This document shows positions 9,658-19,202 of a DNA stretch of 64,000 nt, one piece after another. Within the stretch, counting starts at the first letter, position 1. Each line of letters starts with the position of its first letter. The stretch spans positions 2,046,001-2,110,000 of the forward strand of contig OY282380.1 in the NCBI GenBank assembly GCA_958295885.1. Reading direction: 5' to 3'. The notes beneath the pieces are model-generated. The model made no database searches, was not told the origin of the DNA, and saw only the letters and a list, made by a program, of their open reading frames with translations. The position numbers and the translations under genes were made by a program. Source of the DNA: Arenicellales bacterium (GTDB lineage: Bacteria > Pseudomonadota > Gammaproteobacteria > Arenicellales > JAJDZL01).

Positions 9658-9982
9658 CATCCGTTCTGACCATCTGAGAATCGTGCAGGAAATCTTGCGT
9701 GCACATTTGCCAAGTGACGCAAAAGCATGGGTATTCAGCAGCCGCGCCGCTTGGGCAACAAGACATTCGTCTGATCTGGACTTGGCGATTGAAGGAAAAA
9801 AACCTTTTGGTTTCAATGTAATTCACGCATTGCACAATGATTTCGAGGATTCCAATCTTCCATACACGGTAGATGTCGTCGATATCAACCGAATCAGCAG
9901 CAGTTTCAAGCAGATTATTGAAGCACAAAAAACACCTTTGCCAATTCCAATAGACCCTGCATTTACGAAGCTTAGCCAGTAA
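9635..9982 (+). CDS. Minimal nucleotidyltransferase (HI0073/MNT-like)
   Basis: 115 residues from ATG 9635. The frame is open further upstream, but that part lies inside the preceding gene and is not family-like. The active-site segment reads FSSRAAWATRHSSDLDLAI, matching the GS-x(n)-DxD motif of the polymerase-beta superfamily with the first glycine replaced by serine. The two aspartates are kept. In related modules the nucleotidyltransferase adds AMP to the HEPN partner and silences it. The gene overlaps the HI0074-like gene by 23 bp. Whether the Gly-to-Ser change impairs catalysis cannot be told from sequence. Confidence 0.75.
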   Translation: MPLTGLIDIRSDHLRIVQEILRAHLPSDAKAWVFSSRAAWATRHSSDLDLAIEGKKPFGFNVIHALHNDFEDSNLPYTVDVVDINRISSSFKQIIEAQKTPLPIPIDPAFTKLSQ

Positions 9983-10485
9983 AAACAATCGAATTGAAAA
10001 AATATAGCAGCAAAAACCTGAGCAAATTTCCGTAGGTGTCGACCAAGCAATCGATATCAGCGCTTAACAAAAAAATTCTAGATTTGCTTGAATTACATTT
10101 GCCGAATACTGCCGTCTGAGTTCATAGACCTCGTGCTGAATGGACAGTACAGGGACAATCAGACTTTACTCTGATTGTGTTTTCAACTTCAATACAGATG
10201 TAATCTGCTCAAGTTTCGGAGTAATCGTTACTTGGTAACATGAACGGCAACATCGGATGGGAAGCTGATGGACTTGGTGCGCCTTATGGAGTGCTCAATT
10301 GATTCATGCTGAAACACGCCCATTTTGAAAACTCGGTCCGCTGCCACGAAACAGTACCGGCAAGGAATACCTTATAATCTTGTCAATGTCAGTGGATTCG
10401 TTGTCAAGACGTCGACTCGCTCAGCATTCAAGCTCAAGCACCATTGTGTCTTGAGTATTTTTATTGATTCAATTTCAACTCGAAG
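9983..10485. other. Intergenic region with one hairpin
   Basis: About 500 bp without a supportable gene. It contains the terminator-like stem-loop annotated separately at 10155-10178. The 61-codon plus frame at 10325-10510 overlaps the next gene's start and looks random. The promoter for the downstream flavoprotein probably lies here but was not pinpointed. Confidence 0.4.
10155..10178 (+). terminator. Possible intrinsic terminator hairpin
   Basis: Perfect 9-bp inverted repeat ACAATCAGA / TCTGATTGT with a 6-nt loop, followed by GTTTTC. The stem is AT-rich and the T-run is short, so termination strength is uncertain. It lies 170 bp after the nucleotidyltransferase gene. Confidence 0.35.
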
Positions 10486-11529
10486 ATGTCCACAAAAACA
10501 GAGGCGGTAATCGTCGGAGCAGGCCCCTGCGGTTTGTTTCAAATATTTGAATTAGGGTTGCTTGGAATAAAGTGTCACATCGTCGATTCGCTTCCTAGAA
10601 TTGGCGGACAGTGCTCGGTGCTGTATCCCGATAAGCCGATTTACGATATTCCGGGCTATCCGGTCGTGGGTGCGCAGCAATTGGTAGATGCGTTGGAAGA
10701 GCAGGCTTCTCCCTTCGAACCTGGATATGTGCTTGATGAGCAAGTTACCCAGGTATCGAAGCGAGGCGATGGTCGGTTTGATGTCAGAACATCGGGTGGA
10801 ACTCAATTTGACGCAGGTTCAATTGTGATCGCAGGCGGTCTAGGCTCATTTGATCCGCGCCCTCTCCGCACGCGGGGAGCAGACGGTTATCGCGGCATAA
10901 ATCTGCATTATCACGTGGATGATAAAGAAAAATTCAGAGACAGGAATGTTGCAGTATTGGGTGGCGGTGATTCAGCGCTGGATTGGGTTCTGGAACTGCA
11001 TGGAATTGCCAGTCACATTACTTTGGTCCATCGCAGAGAAGCGTTTCGTGCCCAGCCCGTATCCGTGCAGCGAATGAAAGAGATCGCCGCCCGTCCAGAT
11101 GGCAATCTGAAGTATCACATCGGACGAATCGAAAAAATCATTGAACAAGACGAAAAGTTGAAAGGAATACGGGTGGTTTCATTCGGACCTGACCCGACAG
11201 CAACCGACGTTGAATTTGATGAATTGCTTGTATTTTATGGGCTTTCACCCAATTTAGGCCCGATCGCCAAATGGGACCTGCAAGTCGACAGAAAGACGAT
11301 AGAAGTGCGGACTAAAGACTGTCAGTCCAGTGTGCCAGGAATATTTGGAATCGGTGACATTGTTACCTACCCTGGCAAGAAAAAGCTAATTCTTTGCGGT
11401 TTTCATGAAGCTGCGATGGCTGCTTTTGGCGTACAGCATTATCTTTATCCAAAAATTAAGCAACGCGTTCAGTTCACTACGACCAGTCCAATCATGCACA
11501 AGCGGCTAAAAGTGGACGGGGCGCTGTAA
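10486..11529 (+). CDS. Thioredoxin-reductase-like ferredoxin/flavodoxin--NADP reductase
   Basis: 347 residues. The FAD-binding GAGPCGLF motif is near the N-terminus (about residues 10-17). GGQCSVLYPDKPIYDIPG is characteristic of type 2 ferredoxin--NADP+ reductases. The NADPH-binding GGGDSALDW and C-terminal FGIGDIVTYPGKKKL motifs complete the fold. No redox-active CxxC pair is present, which separates it from true thioredoxin reductase. It should shuttle electrons between NADPH and ferredoxin or flavodoxin. The quinone oxidoreductase gene follows 46 bp downstream on the same strand. Confidence 0.88.
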   Translation: MSTKTEAVIVGAGPCGLFQIFELGLLGIKCHIVDSLPRIGGQCSVLYPDKPIYDIPGYPVVGAQQLVDALEEQASPFEPGYVLDEQVTQVSKRGDGRFDVRTSGGTQFDAGSIVIAGGLGSFDPRPLRTRGADGYRGINLHYHVDDKEKFRDRNVAVLGGGDSALDWVLELHGIASHITLVHRREAFRAQPVSVQRMKEIAARPDGNLKYHIGRIEKIIEQDEKLKGIRVVSFGPDPTATDVEFDELLVFYGLSPNLGPIAKWDLQVDRKTIEVRTKDCQSSVPGIFGIGDIVTYPGKKKLILCGFHEAAMAAFGVQHYLYPKIKQRVQFTTTSPIMHKRLKVDGAL

Positions 11530-11575
11530 ATCTGAATGTATCATTGCTGAAAAACAACAGGAGCCGAGATCGAAA

Positions 11576-12565
11576 ATGTCAAGAGCGCAAGTCCTTTATG
11601 AATTAGGTCCTGCTGACAATTTGCGGTGGGAGGAATGGCCGGTGCCACCGCCGGGGGCAGACGAAGTTCGTCTGCGCCACACCGTTATTGGCGTAAATTT
11701 TGCGGATACTTATCATCGAGGCGGCATTCCTCATCCTTGGCCGGTTCCGCCCCGCCCTGTTGTCATCGGTTTTGAAGCAGTTGGAATCGTTGAAGAAATC
11801 GGCGCTGACGTAACTGAGCTCAAGGTCGGTGAGCGCGCTGCCTATGGGATACCTCCGTTGGGCAGCTATTCTGAAGTTCGAAACTACCCTGCCAGTCAGC
11901 TGGTTCCAGTGCCCGATGATCTAGAAGATCGAGAAGTCGCAGCTTTGCTTCTCAAAGGCATGACCGCTCATTATCTGCTGCATCGAACGTATGCCGTACG
12001 GCCTGGAGACACCATCGTTGTTCACGCCGCTGCCGGCGCGATGGGACATCTGCTTTGTCAGTGGGGAAATGCGCTCGGCGCGACCGTAGTGGGAACGGTG
12101 AGCACTGAACAGAAAGCGGACATTGCAAGCGTCTTCGGCTGTCATCATCCCGTGGTTCGATCAAAGGAAGATTTTGTGAAAAAAGCGTACGAAGTCTCGG
12201 ACGGCGAAGGCGCAGCCGTCGTATACGAATCTATTGGAAAGGACACCCTGCAGAGCTCTCTCGACAGTCTGCGACCGATGGGAGTCTGTGCCGCCTATGG
12301 GCATGTTTCAGGTCCACCCGACCCAATTGACATCATTTCGGATCTTGGACGCAGAGGCTCGTTGTTCATTACTCGTCCTGCAATCATGCACTATGTGGAA
12401 AAACGCTCCGATTTGGAGAGCACGGCAGCAGGGCTGTTCGAAGCTGTCCGCAATGGCGTACTGAAAGCGAACATCAATTATGAGTACGAACTCAAAGATG
12501 CTGCTCTCGCCCACAAGAACATTGAAAGCGGAACAACCACCGGTGCTACAGTTCTGATTCCCTGA
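11576..12565 (+). CDS. Quinone oxidoreductase (zeta-crystallin type)
   Basis: 329 residues of the medium-chain dehydrogenase/reductase superfamily. It has a GroES-like N-terminal domain (GVNFADTYHRGG, YPASQLVPVPD) and a Rossmann domain with VHAAAGAMGHLLCQW. There are no zinc-ligand cysteines at the usual positions, as in NADPH:quinone reductases. Expected activity is one-electron reduction of quinones with NADPH. It runs with the upstream flavoprotein gene and ends 5 bp before the convergent decarboxylase gene. Exact substrate is unproven. Confidence 0.88.
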   Translation: MSRAQVLYELGPADNLRWEEWPVPPPGADEVRLRHTVIGVNFADTYHRGGIPHPWPVPPRPVVIGFEAVGIVEEIGADVTELKVGERAAYGIPPLGSYSEVRNYPASQLVPVPDDLEDREVAALLLKGMTAHYLLHRTYAVRPGDTIVVHAAAGAMGHLLCQWGNALGATVVGTVSTEQKADIASVFGCHHPVVRSKEDFVKKAYEVSDGEGAAVVYESIGKDTLQSSLDSLRPMGVCAAYGHVSGPPDPIDIISDLGRRGSLFITRPAIMHYVEKRSDLESTAAGLFEAVRNGVLKANINYEYELKDAALAHKNIESGTTTGATVLIP

Positions 12566-12570
12566 GTGGC

Positions 12571-14196
12571 TTATCCACGATTCAGCTGATCCGGCCGAAG
12601 CTCAAGCAGTGTCGGACAGTTCCGCTTGAAAGCAGCTATCAGCGCTTTCTCAAGACGTTCCAAGTCGCCAATACTTTCTGCTTCACAGCCAAACCCTTTG
12701 GCCAGAGTTAGAAAATCAGGCATTTGAAGGTCAACGCCCACCAAGGGAACCTTGCTTTCTGCGAAAGATTTTCGGATTTCACCATAACCGCCGTTGTTCC
12801 ACAGCAGAATCACGATGGGCAGCTGGCACTCAGCCGCTGTTGCCAGTTCCTGAATCGTAAACAGGAAGCCGCCGTCCCCTGCGACGCAGACAACAGGGCT
12901 TTCAGGTCTGCCTAGTTTTGCACCAATTGCAGCAGGCAGGGCATAACCAAGAGTGCCGTAACCCGTAGTCGAAGTCAGATAGGTTCGAGGCTGCAGCGCT
13001 GGATAATAGTAATTTCCGCTATAAACCAGCTGCGTTGAGTCAGCGACCACGATTCCATCCTCCGGGAGTGCATTTCTCAAAACGTCCCATACCGCAGTAT
13101 GCTCATCCGTATACGAATACCAATGCGCTGTGCATTCGGTCAGAATTTGCTTAACCGCGTTTGAGCTCTGACGATTGGCTTTCATCACAGAACGAGCCAA
13201 TACGCGAATTCTTGAGCTGATTTCGTCAAGTGCATGGCGAGCATCGCCAACCATGGCATGCGCAGGCATGGCATTCTGGTACAGCTGACGCGGGTCGACA
13301 TCGATGCGAATGAGGGTGCCGTTGAACCGAATGTCTCCACCTCTGTGCCAAATGTCAGTCTCCGACAAATGCGTGCCAACCGCAAGAACAGCATCACAAT
13401 CGGCGATAAAGTCCAAAACAGGCGGATGAAGTAAATTTGCGCCCAGACTCAGCGGATGGGATTCCGGGATGATTCCTTTGCCCGCAAACGTCGTTACAGC
13501 AGGCGCCTGAATCAATTCAGCAAGTGATCGGACTTCCGCCGCCGCGTTCCTGCAGCCTCCTCCGACAATGATGGCCGGATTCTGGGATTTCTGCAGACAT
13601 TCAGCCGCCGCCTGCAGAGTGCTTGAGGGTGCGTGCGAACTGCTGACCCGGCAGGCGGGTTGGTCTGACCAGGTCACCGATTGACCCAATAAATCTATCG
13701 GAATCTCGATGTGAACAGGCTGGGGCCGCATGGAGTCAAATACAGCAAACGCTCTCGCAACCACTTCGGGAATCGAATCGACATCCAAGATGGTTTGACT
13801 GAACGCCGTAAAGTGCTCTGTCAGCCGCTGCTGATGCGGCACTTCGTGCAAATCGCCTTGTCCCAAATTCAAGCTTTGAGTCTTATTGACACTTGAAATG
13901 GCCAGCACCGGAATGGAATCAGAATAAGATTGCGCGAGGGGCGTAGCAGCGTTCGTTACACCGGGTCCGGTGATCAGGCAGCATACTCCGACCTTTCCAG
14001 TCGCACGGGCGTAGCCATCTGCCATAAATCCGGCCGATTGTTCATGTCGAGGCGTGACATGCTGAATTCCCGCTTCCGCGATTCCTCGATACAGCTCGAC
14101 TGTGTGTACGCCAGGAATTCCGAAAACAAACTCGGTTTCGTAATTCCTGAGCAGTTTCATAAGTGCGACGCCGCACTGGTTGTTCAAGTTGCTCAT
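12571..14196 (-). CDS. Thiamine-diphosphate enzyme, 5-guanidino-2-oxopentanoate decarboxylase-like
   Basis: 541 residues of the acetolactate synthase/pyruvate decarboxylase superfamily. The N-terminal PYR domain has VFGIPGVHTVELYRG and TPRHEQSAGFMADGYAR, which includes the TPP-activating glutamate. The central domain has VGGGCRN and the C-terminal PP domain AGDGGFLFTIQEL...LWNNGGYGEI, the GDG...NN metal/TPP motif. The GIPGVHTVELYRG wording resembles AruI, which decarboxylates 2-ketoarginine in the arginine transaminase pathway. No other aru gene is nearby, so substrate assignment is by family resemblance only. An MFS carrier gene lies 5 bp upstream on the same strand and may move the substrate. 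Confidence 0.82.
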   Translation of the reverse strand: MSNLNNQCGVALMKLLRNYETEFVFGIPGVHTVELYRGIAEAGIQHVTPRHEQSAGFMADGYARATGKVGVCCLITGPGVTNAATPLAQSYSDSIPVLAISSVNKTQSLNLGQGDLHEVPHQQRLTEHFTAFSQTILDVDSIPEVVARAFAVFDSMRPQPVHIEIPIDLLGQSVTWSDQPACRVSSSHAPSSTLQAAAECLQKSQNPAIIVGGGCRNAAAEVRSLAELIQAPAVTTFAGKGIIPESHPLSLGANLLHPPVLDFIADCDAVLAVGTHLSETDIWHRGGDIRFNGTLIRIDVDPRQLYQNAMPAHAMVGDARHALDEISSRIRVLARSVMKANRQSSNAVKQILTECTAHWYSYTDEHTAVWDVLRNALPEDGIVVADSTQLVYSGNYYYPALQPRTYLTSTTGYGTLGYALPAAIGAKLGRPESPVVCVAGDGGFLFTIQELATAAECQLPIVILLWNNGGYGEIRKSFAESKVPLVGVDLQMPDFLTLAKGFGCEAESIGDLERLEKALIAAFKRNCPTLLELRPDQLNRG

Positions 14197-14201
14197 GTGC
14201 C

Positions 14202-15428
14202 CTAGGATTTGCCTTGCTCCGTCGCAGGAGTCGAAACCTGCTTGGGTGATCTTTTGATCAATGTCAATAAGGTCAGCAATGATATAACTCCGGCTCCCCA
14301 GAATATGGAGTACGGATCACCGAGGTCCAAGAGGAACCCAAAAAGAGGCGGGCCAATAATTCCTCCAGCATTAAACCCTGTTGTCACTGTGCCAAATACT
14401 TTGCCCATATCTCTTGCGGGCGCCAGCGAGGAAATGATCATATCCCTTGAAGGCGCGATAAAACCGTAAAAAAATCCAGCAATCGTCATCGGAATAGACA
14501 AGACCAGCAGCGTCATCGGTACAAAGGTAATAAAAAACATGCAGGCGGCAACCGCCAGGAAGCAGACAGCAACAACAGTTTCATGTCGTTTCCATCGATG
14601 TGCGACAAATCCAGCACAAAGAATCCCAGCTGCATCTGCAGCAAGAAATACCCATATTACGATTCCGGCCTGCGCCAAAGTCGAGTCAAAAATTTCCGTG
14701 AAAGCCGAAACTGAAAAATCATACAGTCCAGTACTGGACATCGCAAACCCACAGAAAAACAGCCAGCCAAGAAGTACAGGCGCACTCAGAAGCAAGCGTA
14801 AGCTGCTCTGCCTTTTTCCCAAATGAGTTTCTGTTTCGTCGTGTACTGGAATTTCCAGTTTTCGAAACTCGAAGATTAAAATGGTGGCGATCGCACCACC
14901 GAAGATTCCACAGATCAGCAGCGCGTGATTCCATGGAATTCCCGCACTGATCAGCAGGATCACAACGGGTGCCAAAACTGAACCAGACTGACCGCAAAAG
15001 GTGTGAATCGAAAAAGCTTTGCCTAATTTTTCTCTTCGTACCGTACGAGTCAAAATTGAGTAATCGCACGGGTGGTACACCGCATTCGCGAAACCCGCGA
15101 GAGACATGAGCACCAGGTAACCCGTGTAATTTTGAAACACTCCGAACAGCGCGAGCACAACAGATTCTAATGCGACACCTGCAATCAGAACCGAACGGGC
15201 ACCGTAGCGATCAACGAAAAATCCAATTGGAGTCTGAAACAAAAAGGTGGTGGCGCTGAACACCGCGTAACCAATGCCCAGTTCTGTGTATCCGATGCCG
15301 TAGATGTCGTGCAGAATCGGAAACATCAAGGGCAGCACCAGGAAGAAAAAATGAGAATAGAAGTGAGCGACGCCCACGACACCAACGACTTTCCTTTCAA
15401 ATGGATTCATATGCTGTTTGGTGCTCAA
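14202..15428 (-). CDS. MFS transporter
   Basis: 408 residues with about twelve hydrophobic segments and the MFS loop 2-3 motif FFVDRYGARSVLIAG (about residues 70-85). The pattern of six plus six helices with a central polar loop (HDETETHLGKRQSS) is typical. It should be an inner-membrane secondary carrier of an unknown organic solute. The gene is 5 bp from the TPP decarboxylase downstream and 18 bp from the GTPase upstream, so all three minus-strand genes may be cotranscribed. Confidence 0.88.
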   Translation of the reverse strand: MSTKQHMNPFERKVVGVVGVAHFYSHFFFLVLPLMFPILHDIYGIGYTELGIGYAVFSATTFLFQTPIGFFVDRYGARSVLIAGVALESVVLALFGVFQNYTGYLVLMSLAGFANAVYHPCDYSILTRTVRREKLGKAFSIHTFCGQSGSVLAPVVILLISAGIPWNHALLICGIFGGAIATILIFEFRKLEIPVHDETETHLGKRQSSLRLLLSAPVLLGWLFFCGFAMSSTGLYDFSVSAFTEIFDSTLAQAGIVIWVFLAADAAGILCAGFVAHRWKRHETVVAVCFLAVAACMFFITFVPMTLLVLSIPMTIAGFFYGFIAPSRDMIISSLAPARDMGKVFGTVTTGFNAGGIIGPPLFGFLLDLGDPYSIFWGAGVISLLTLLTLIKRSPKQVSTPATEQGKS

Positions 15429-15446
15429 GAGTTAAAACGCGCTCGC

Positions 15447-16472
15447 TTATCTGACGTGGAGTTCAATGATGTCCAGATCTTCGAGGACATGGTCAGGACC
15501 GACCTGTTGACCATCATAAACCCTTTTCCCCCAAATTCTTGCAAATTGAAACTGGTCTGCGATTGTCTTGTGCACCTGACGTGCGACATCAAAAACGGTT
15601 CCCCCATGCGTCAGCGTGAATGGTCGATCCGTATCAGCGGGTTTACCGGGAACTTTGGTATAGACCCGAACAATATTCATAAGCTGAAAGACCAAGCAGG
15701 CAAAGCGATCCAAGTTAAATCCTGTAGTTGCGGATACTGCTGCAGATGGAAATTGCTGGCTGAGTAATTCATCGAGGGCATCCAGCTCCTCGATACCGTT
15801 TGTGAGGTCAATTTTGTTAGCTACCAACAGCGTTGGAAGATCAATGCGAAACGGGTCGGACTCTTCGCTGTTCCAGTCCGATTGAATGTCGGCATGCGGT
15901 TGAAAATCATTCGTTAAGAATATCTTCCTTTGCCCGAGCTGCTCATTGATGTGCTGGATGTGATCGATGCAGGCCGGGTCTGAAATGTCAATGATCAGCA
16001 ATGCGGCATTGGCTGGCTGCAGTGCGTTGACCAGCCAGGGTTCGAAGTAATCAATTGAAATGGGAGGCAAATCCACCAATTGAAAATAGATGTCTTCGAA
16101 CGGCATCATTCCAGGCAGCGGCTGACGGGTCGTAAATGGATACATGCCGACTTCCGAGCGAGCTCCGGTCAGAGCGCGATGAAGTTCCGATTTTCCTGAA
16201 TTCGGCGGTCCGATCATTGCTATCTGCGCAGCGCCTTCCCGTCGAATTGAATGGACCGGTCCAGTTCGGGTTCCACCTTTTTTCGGACCCGCCAATTCGT
16301 CCTTTAGCATCTTCATGCGCGTTTTGATATCGCGCTGCAGATGTTCCGTACCTTTGTGCTTGGGTATTGTCCGCAGCATTTCCTTCAGGCATTGCAGGCG
16401 CTCTGCTGGTTCGCGTGCATCGCGAAACGCTTGTTCGGCTTTTTTATACTCGGCGGTGACGTTGGTTGGCAT
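15447..16472 (-). CDS. TGS-domain GTPase (DRG/Obg-related)
   Basis: 341 residues. A charged helical N-terminal part (about 1-80) precedes a G domain with G1 GPPNSGKS (residues 88-95), G3 DLPP in place of the usual DxxG, and G4 NKID. A C-terminal TGS domain follows (about 270-341, VFDVARQVHKTIADQF...). This is the layout of DRG-like GTPases that are widespread in proteobacteria but little studied; they probably act on ribosomes or RNA. The DxxP switch II variant is shared by this subfamily. The start ATG is followed by a plausible amphipathic helix. It is the first gene of a possible three-gene minus-strand unit. Confidence 0.87.
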   Translation of the reverse strand: MPTNVTAEYKKAEQAFRDAREPAERLQCLKEMLRTIPKHKGTEHLQRDIKTRMKMLKDELAGPKKGGTRTGPVHSIRREGAAQIAMIGPPNSGKSELHRALTGARSEVGMYPFTTRQPLPGMMPFEDIYFQLVDLPPISIDYFEPWLVNALQPANAALLIIDISDPACIDHIQHINEQLGQRKIFLTNDFQPHADIQSDWNSEESDPFRIDLPTLLVANKIDLTNGIEELDALDELLSQQFPSAAVSATTGFNLDRFACLVFQLMNIVRVYTKVPGKPADTDRPFTLTHGGTVFDVARQVHKTIADQFQFARIWGKRVYDGQQVGPDHVLEDLDIIELHVR

Positions 16473-17585
16473 CGGACGGACGAAATATGAAATTTTGTGA
16501 AAGCTATAATACTTCGAGACGCGTTCTCTCGGTGATGATGTCGAGACTAGGAATGCGAATTATGATGGTTCAGATGACAAATGACCAGCTTAACGATTAA
16601 CAAAGGTCGTGGAGTAACATCAAGGGCGCCGTGGCTGGAGCGTAGCAAAGGAATACAATCAGGTCTCGGTGAAGGTCGCTGAATACGTCCTGCATGGTTT
16701 CATTGAGAATTATGTGACAGGGAGTTGCCAGGTTTTGGGTTCAAATCCACATCGCGCCGTTTGAAACATCCACTTGTGTTTCGGATTGATGCAAAAATGT
16801 TTCATCTTCACCAAGCATTCGCGCTTCCATCTTAGGATCTGCCGCAGTATGCTCAACGAGCTATTGATCATGGCCGATCATGAACTGCTGCACGACGATG
16901 TAGTTTACAGCAGAGCTAATCGGGAGTCGCTCAGTCTGCAGTTGCCCAACCGCGTCACGTTGAAATAACGATGGATTCGCTTCAATCACATCAGCAAGTG
17001 ATCTGACCTGCAATGCTGTGTGAGACAGATGAATCAATAGCTTCTCTACATTGTAACCCTAAATTCTGGTTTGCTCATCCGTAGCACGTCAAAGGCGAGA
17101 CGAATCGCACTAGACAGGCAATGGCAGCAGCTGCCAGATTTTATTGAACTTCGACTCGCATTTGCTGAGCGCGCTGTTGACGTTCGCTTCGCTGTGCGAA
17201 CTGCTCATTGAAGCAGTTGTGAACCTCGCTGTTTTGGAGGTTTGTGCGAAAAAACACATCGCTCATGGGATCATTTTCAATTGAAGCCGCCTGCAAAAAT
17301 TCGTTAATCCGCGTTAGATTCCGTCGCCACCGGTCGCGTCCGTGGAGAAAATATCCAAAATGCTTGCCATCGTCAGTCGTTTGGGTTACACTGTTTGTTG
17401 GCGGGGTTTCTCCCTTGCATGCGGCTATGCAGGTCAGCAGATCTGCGACTGCCGTTTTTAAAACTGCAGGGCCGTCTTTGAAGCGCCGCTGTCTCACACC
17501 GCCGAGCGCCGCTTTGATGTGATGGGTCTGATGTGCTGAATCGGGCTGCTCGGTTTCTTTGATCACTCTGATTCAAGGAGGATTT
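16473..17585. other. Long intergenic stretch before the Rpn gene
   Basis: About 1.1 kb. The best frame is 17141-17566 on the minus strand (141 codons, Gln/Arg-rich, no motif). Its start would lie only about 20 bp from the divergent Rpn start, so it is not accepted as a gene, though it cannot be excluded. A tRNA-like fragment near 16735-16765 (GGTTCAAATCC) does not fold into a full tRNA. Confidence 0.35.
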
Positions 17586-18596
17586 GTGCCTGCTGCCGAG
17601 TTTGATTATGATTCAGCGTTGAAACGCGTTTTCTCCCATCCAAAAATGATCCGCGAAGCGGTGCGGTATCTGTCACCGCAGCTGGATGACGTCGCCATGG
17701 AAGACCTGCAGCTGACGTCCACAGAACAGGTGAGCAAAAACCTGAAAAAGCGCTACCAGGATCTAGTGTGGAAGGCGCGCCGCGCCGAGGCCGGCATTGC
17801 CGTCTACCTAGCCTTGGAGTTTCAGTCGAAAGTGGAGAGGTTCATGCCTTTGCGGATGAACACCTACTGTTCTTTGCTGTCGGAGCAGCTGGTTCGGCAG
17901 AAGCGTTTGGACCCCGATGGTAGGCTGCCGTCGGTCATTCCCCTCGTCATTTATAATGGCTCCCGACGGTGGAAGGCGCCGCTGGATCTGGGCGACCTGT
18001 ACTCGGTCAGGGGTTCGACAAAGGCTGGCTATAATGCTGAATGCGAATTCATTCTCATGGATCTTTCAGCGTACAGGGAACGCGCGCTGACGCATTTAGA
18101 GCATCCGCTGGGCCTGTTGATTTGCTTGGAATGCGCAGAAACCGAGGCGGAGTGGCTGCAGGTTGTTGATGAATATGAACAATGGTATTGGAAATCGGGC
18201 GACGATGAACTGAAAGAAGACTTGGCGAAGTGGCTGAAAGCGTCGATTGATGATTCGTTGCGAGAAAAGACAGAAGGAGTAGAAGATATGGGGATGCTGG
18301 CCGAGAATTTCAAAAAATGGGCCGCTAATCACCGGGCTCAAGGCATTGAGGAAGGTCGGGTTCAAGGTGTTGAGGAAGGTCGGGTTCAAGGTTTGGAAAT
18401 AGGCAAACGCGATCTGTTGTTCCGGCTGATCGAGTCCAAATATGGGCCGGCGGTGCTCGGACAGTTGAACGAAACCTTGATGCGACTTACGACGACCGAA
18501 GCGCTGGACCGGTTTGGAGACTGGATCATTCAGTGTGAAACTGCTGAGGAACTGTTCGAGCGCATTCGCTTAAGTGCCAACGGAATCACTGGATAG
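17586..18596 (+). CDS. Rpn family recombination-promoting nuclease / putative transposase
   Basis: 336 residues from GTG 17586, chosen because AAGGAGG (17575-17581) lies just upstream. A TTG nine codons earlier is an alternative but would place the ribosome site inside the gene. The N-terminal PD-(D/E)XK nuclease domain (Pfam Transposase_31/Rpn) shows FDYDSALKRVFSHP, YLALEFQSKVE and PSVIPLVIYNG. The C-terminal part has two copies of an 8-residue repeat (GVEEGRVQ type) encoded by 24-bp units at 18352-18399, then a helical tail. Rpn proteins cut DNA and raise recombination; repeat number at the C-terminus varies between paralogues. Its 3' part is duplicated immediately downstream. Confidence 0.85.
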   Translation: MPAAEFDYDSALKRVFSHPKMIREAVRYLSPQLDDVAMEDLQLTSTEQVSKNLKKRYQDLVWKARRAEAGIAVYLALEFQSKVERFMPLRMNTYCSLLSEQLVRQKRLDPDGRLPSVIPLVIYNGSRRWKAPLDLGDLYSVRGSTKAGYNAECEFILMDLSAYRERALTHLEHPLGLLICLECAETEAEWLQVVDEYEQWYWKSGDDELKEDLAKWLKASIDDSLREKTEGVEDMGMLAENFKKWAANHRAQGIEEGRVQGVEEGRVQGLEIGKRDLLFRLIESKYGPAVLGQLNETLMRLTTTEALDRFGDWIIQCETAEELFERIRLSANGITG

Positions 18597-18811
18597 ACAT
18601 ATCCAAGGCAGCGTATTCTGTTAATTTGCCGTTGCCACAGTGCGGCCGGCATGTGTCTGTTGTCTAGTTCGTCAAGACCAATTGGAAACCTCATCAGCGA
18701 ATGCGTGATGTGCGGCGACAGTCAGAAGACTGCTGAGCGATTCAGACCAGACAGGTGATGGACGCTGTGGATTCTGGCATTTTCGAGATTCATGATTCTG
18801 GCACAGGAAAG
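18254..18811 (+). repeat. Tandem duplication, copy 1 (3' end of Rpn gene plus flank)
   Basis: Begins at TTCGTTGCGAGAAAAG inside the Rpn gene and ends where the same sequence restarts at 18812. It contains two 24-bp repeat units, the gene's stop codon (18594-18596) and about 215 bp of non-coding flank. The period to copy 2 is 558 bp. Confidence 0.85.
18352..18399 (+). repeat. 24-bp coding tandem repeat, 2 units
   Basis: Two units of GG(C/T)(A/G)TTGAGGAAGGTCGGGTTCAA encoding GIEEGRVQ and GVEEGRVQ. They sit between the nuclease domain and the C-terminal helix of the Rpn protein. In-frame length keeps the reading frame when units are gained or lost. Confidence 0.9.
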
Positions 18812-19202
18812 TTCGTTGCGAGAAAAGACAGAAGGAGTAGAAGATATGGGGATGCTGGCCGAGAATTTCAAAAAATGGGCCGCTAATTACCGGGCTCAAG
18901 GCATTGAGGAAGGTCGGGTTCAAGGTGTTGAGGAAGGTCGGGTTCAAGGTGTTGAGGAAGGTCGGGTTCAAGGTGTTGAGGAAGGTCGAGTTCAAGGTTT
19001 GGAAATAGGCAAGCGCGATCTGTTGTTCCGGCTGATCGAGTCCAAATATGGGCCGGCGGTGCGCGGACAGTTGAACGAAACCTTGATGCGACTTACGACG
19101 ACCAAAGCGCTGGACCGGTTTGGAGACTGGATCATTCAGTGTGAAACTGCTGAGGAACTGTTCGAACGCATTCGCTTAAGTGCCAACGGAATCACTGGAT
19201 AG
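18792..19202 (+). pseudogene. Duplicated 3' fragment of the Rpn gene with expanded repeats
   Basis: An open frame of 136 codons identical in register to the last third of the intact Rpn gene (from REKTEGVEDM to the same terminal residues) but with four repeat units instead of two. It lacks the nuclease domain. Apart from the repeats it differs from copy 1 at only a handful of positions: H to Y, L to R and E to K, plus a few silent changes. The ATG at 18792 is fortuitous and lies in copy-1 flank. It is most likely an untranslated by-product of tandem duplication. A stand-alone C-terminal regulator is conceivable but unsupported. Confidence 0.75.

Noticed and set aside
16627..16765. tRNA-like segment: GGCGCCG start and GGTTCAAATCC...CGCGCC end
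   Set aside because: Only five acceptor pairs form, the T stem has mismatches and no sensible anticodon or D arm could be drawn.
17141..17566. 141-codon minus-strand frame upstream of the Rpn gene
   Set aside because: No motif, and its start would nearly touch the divergent Rpn ribosome site; probably chance in GC-richer sequence.
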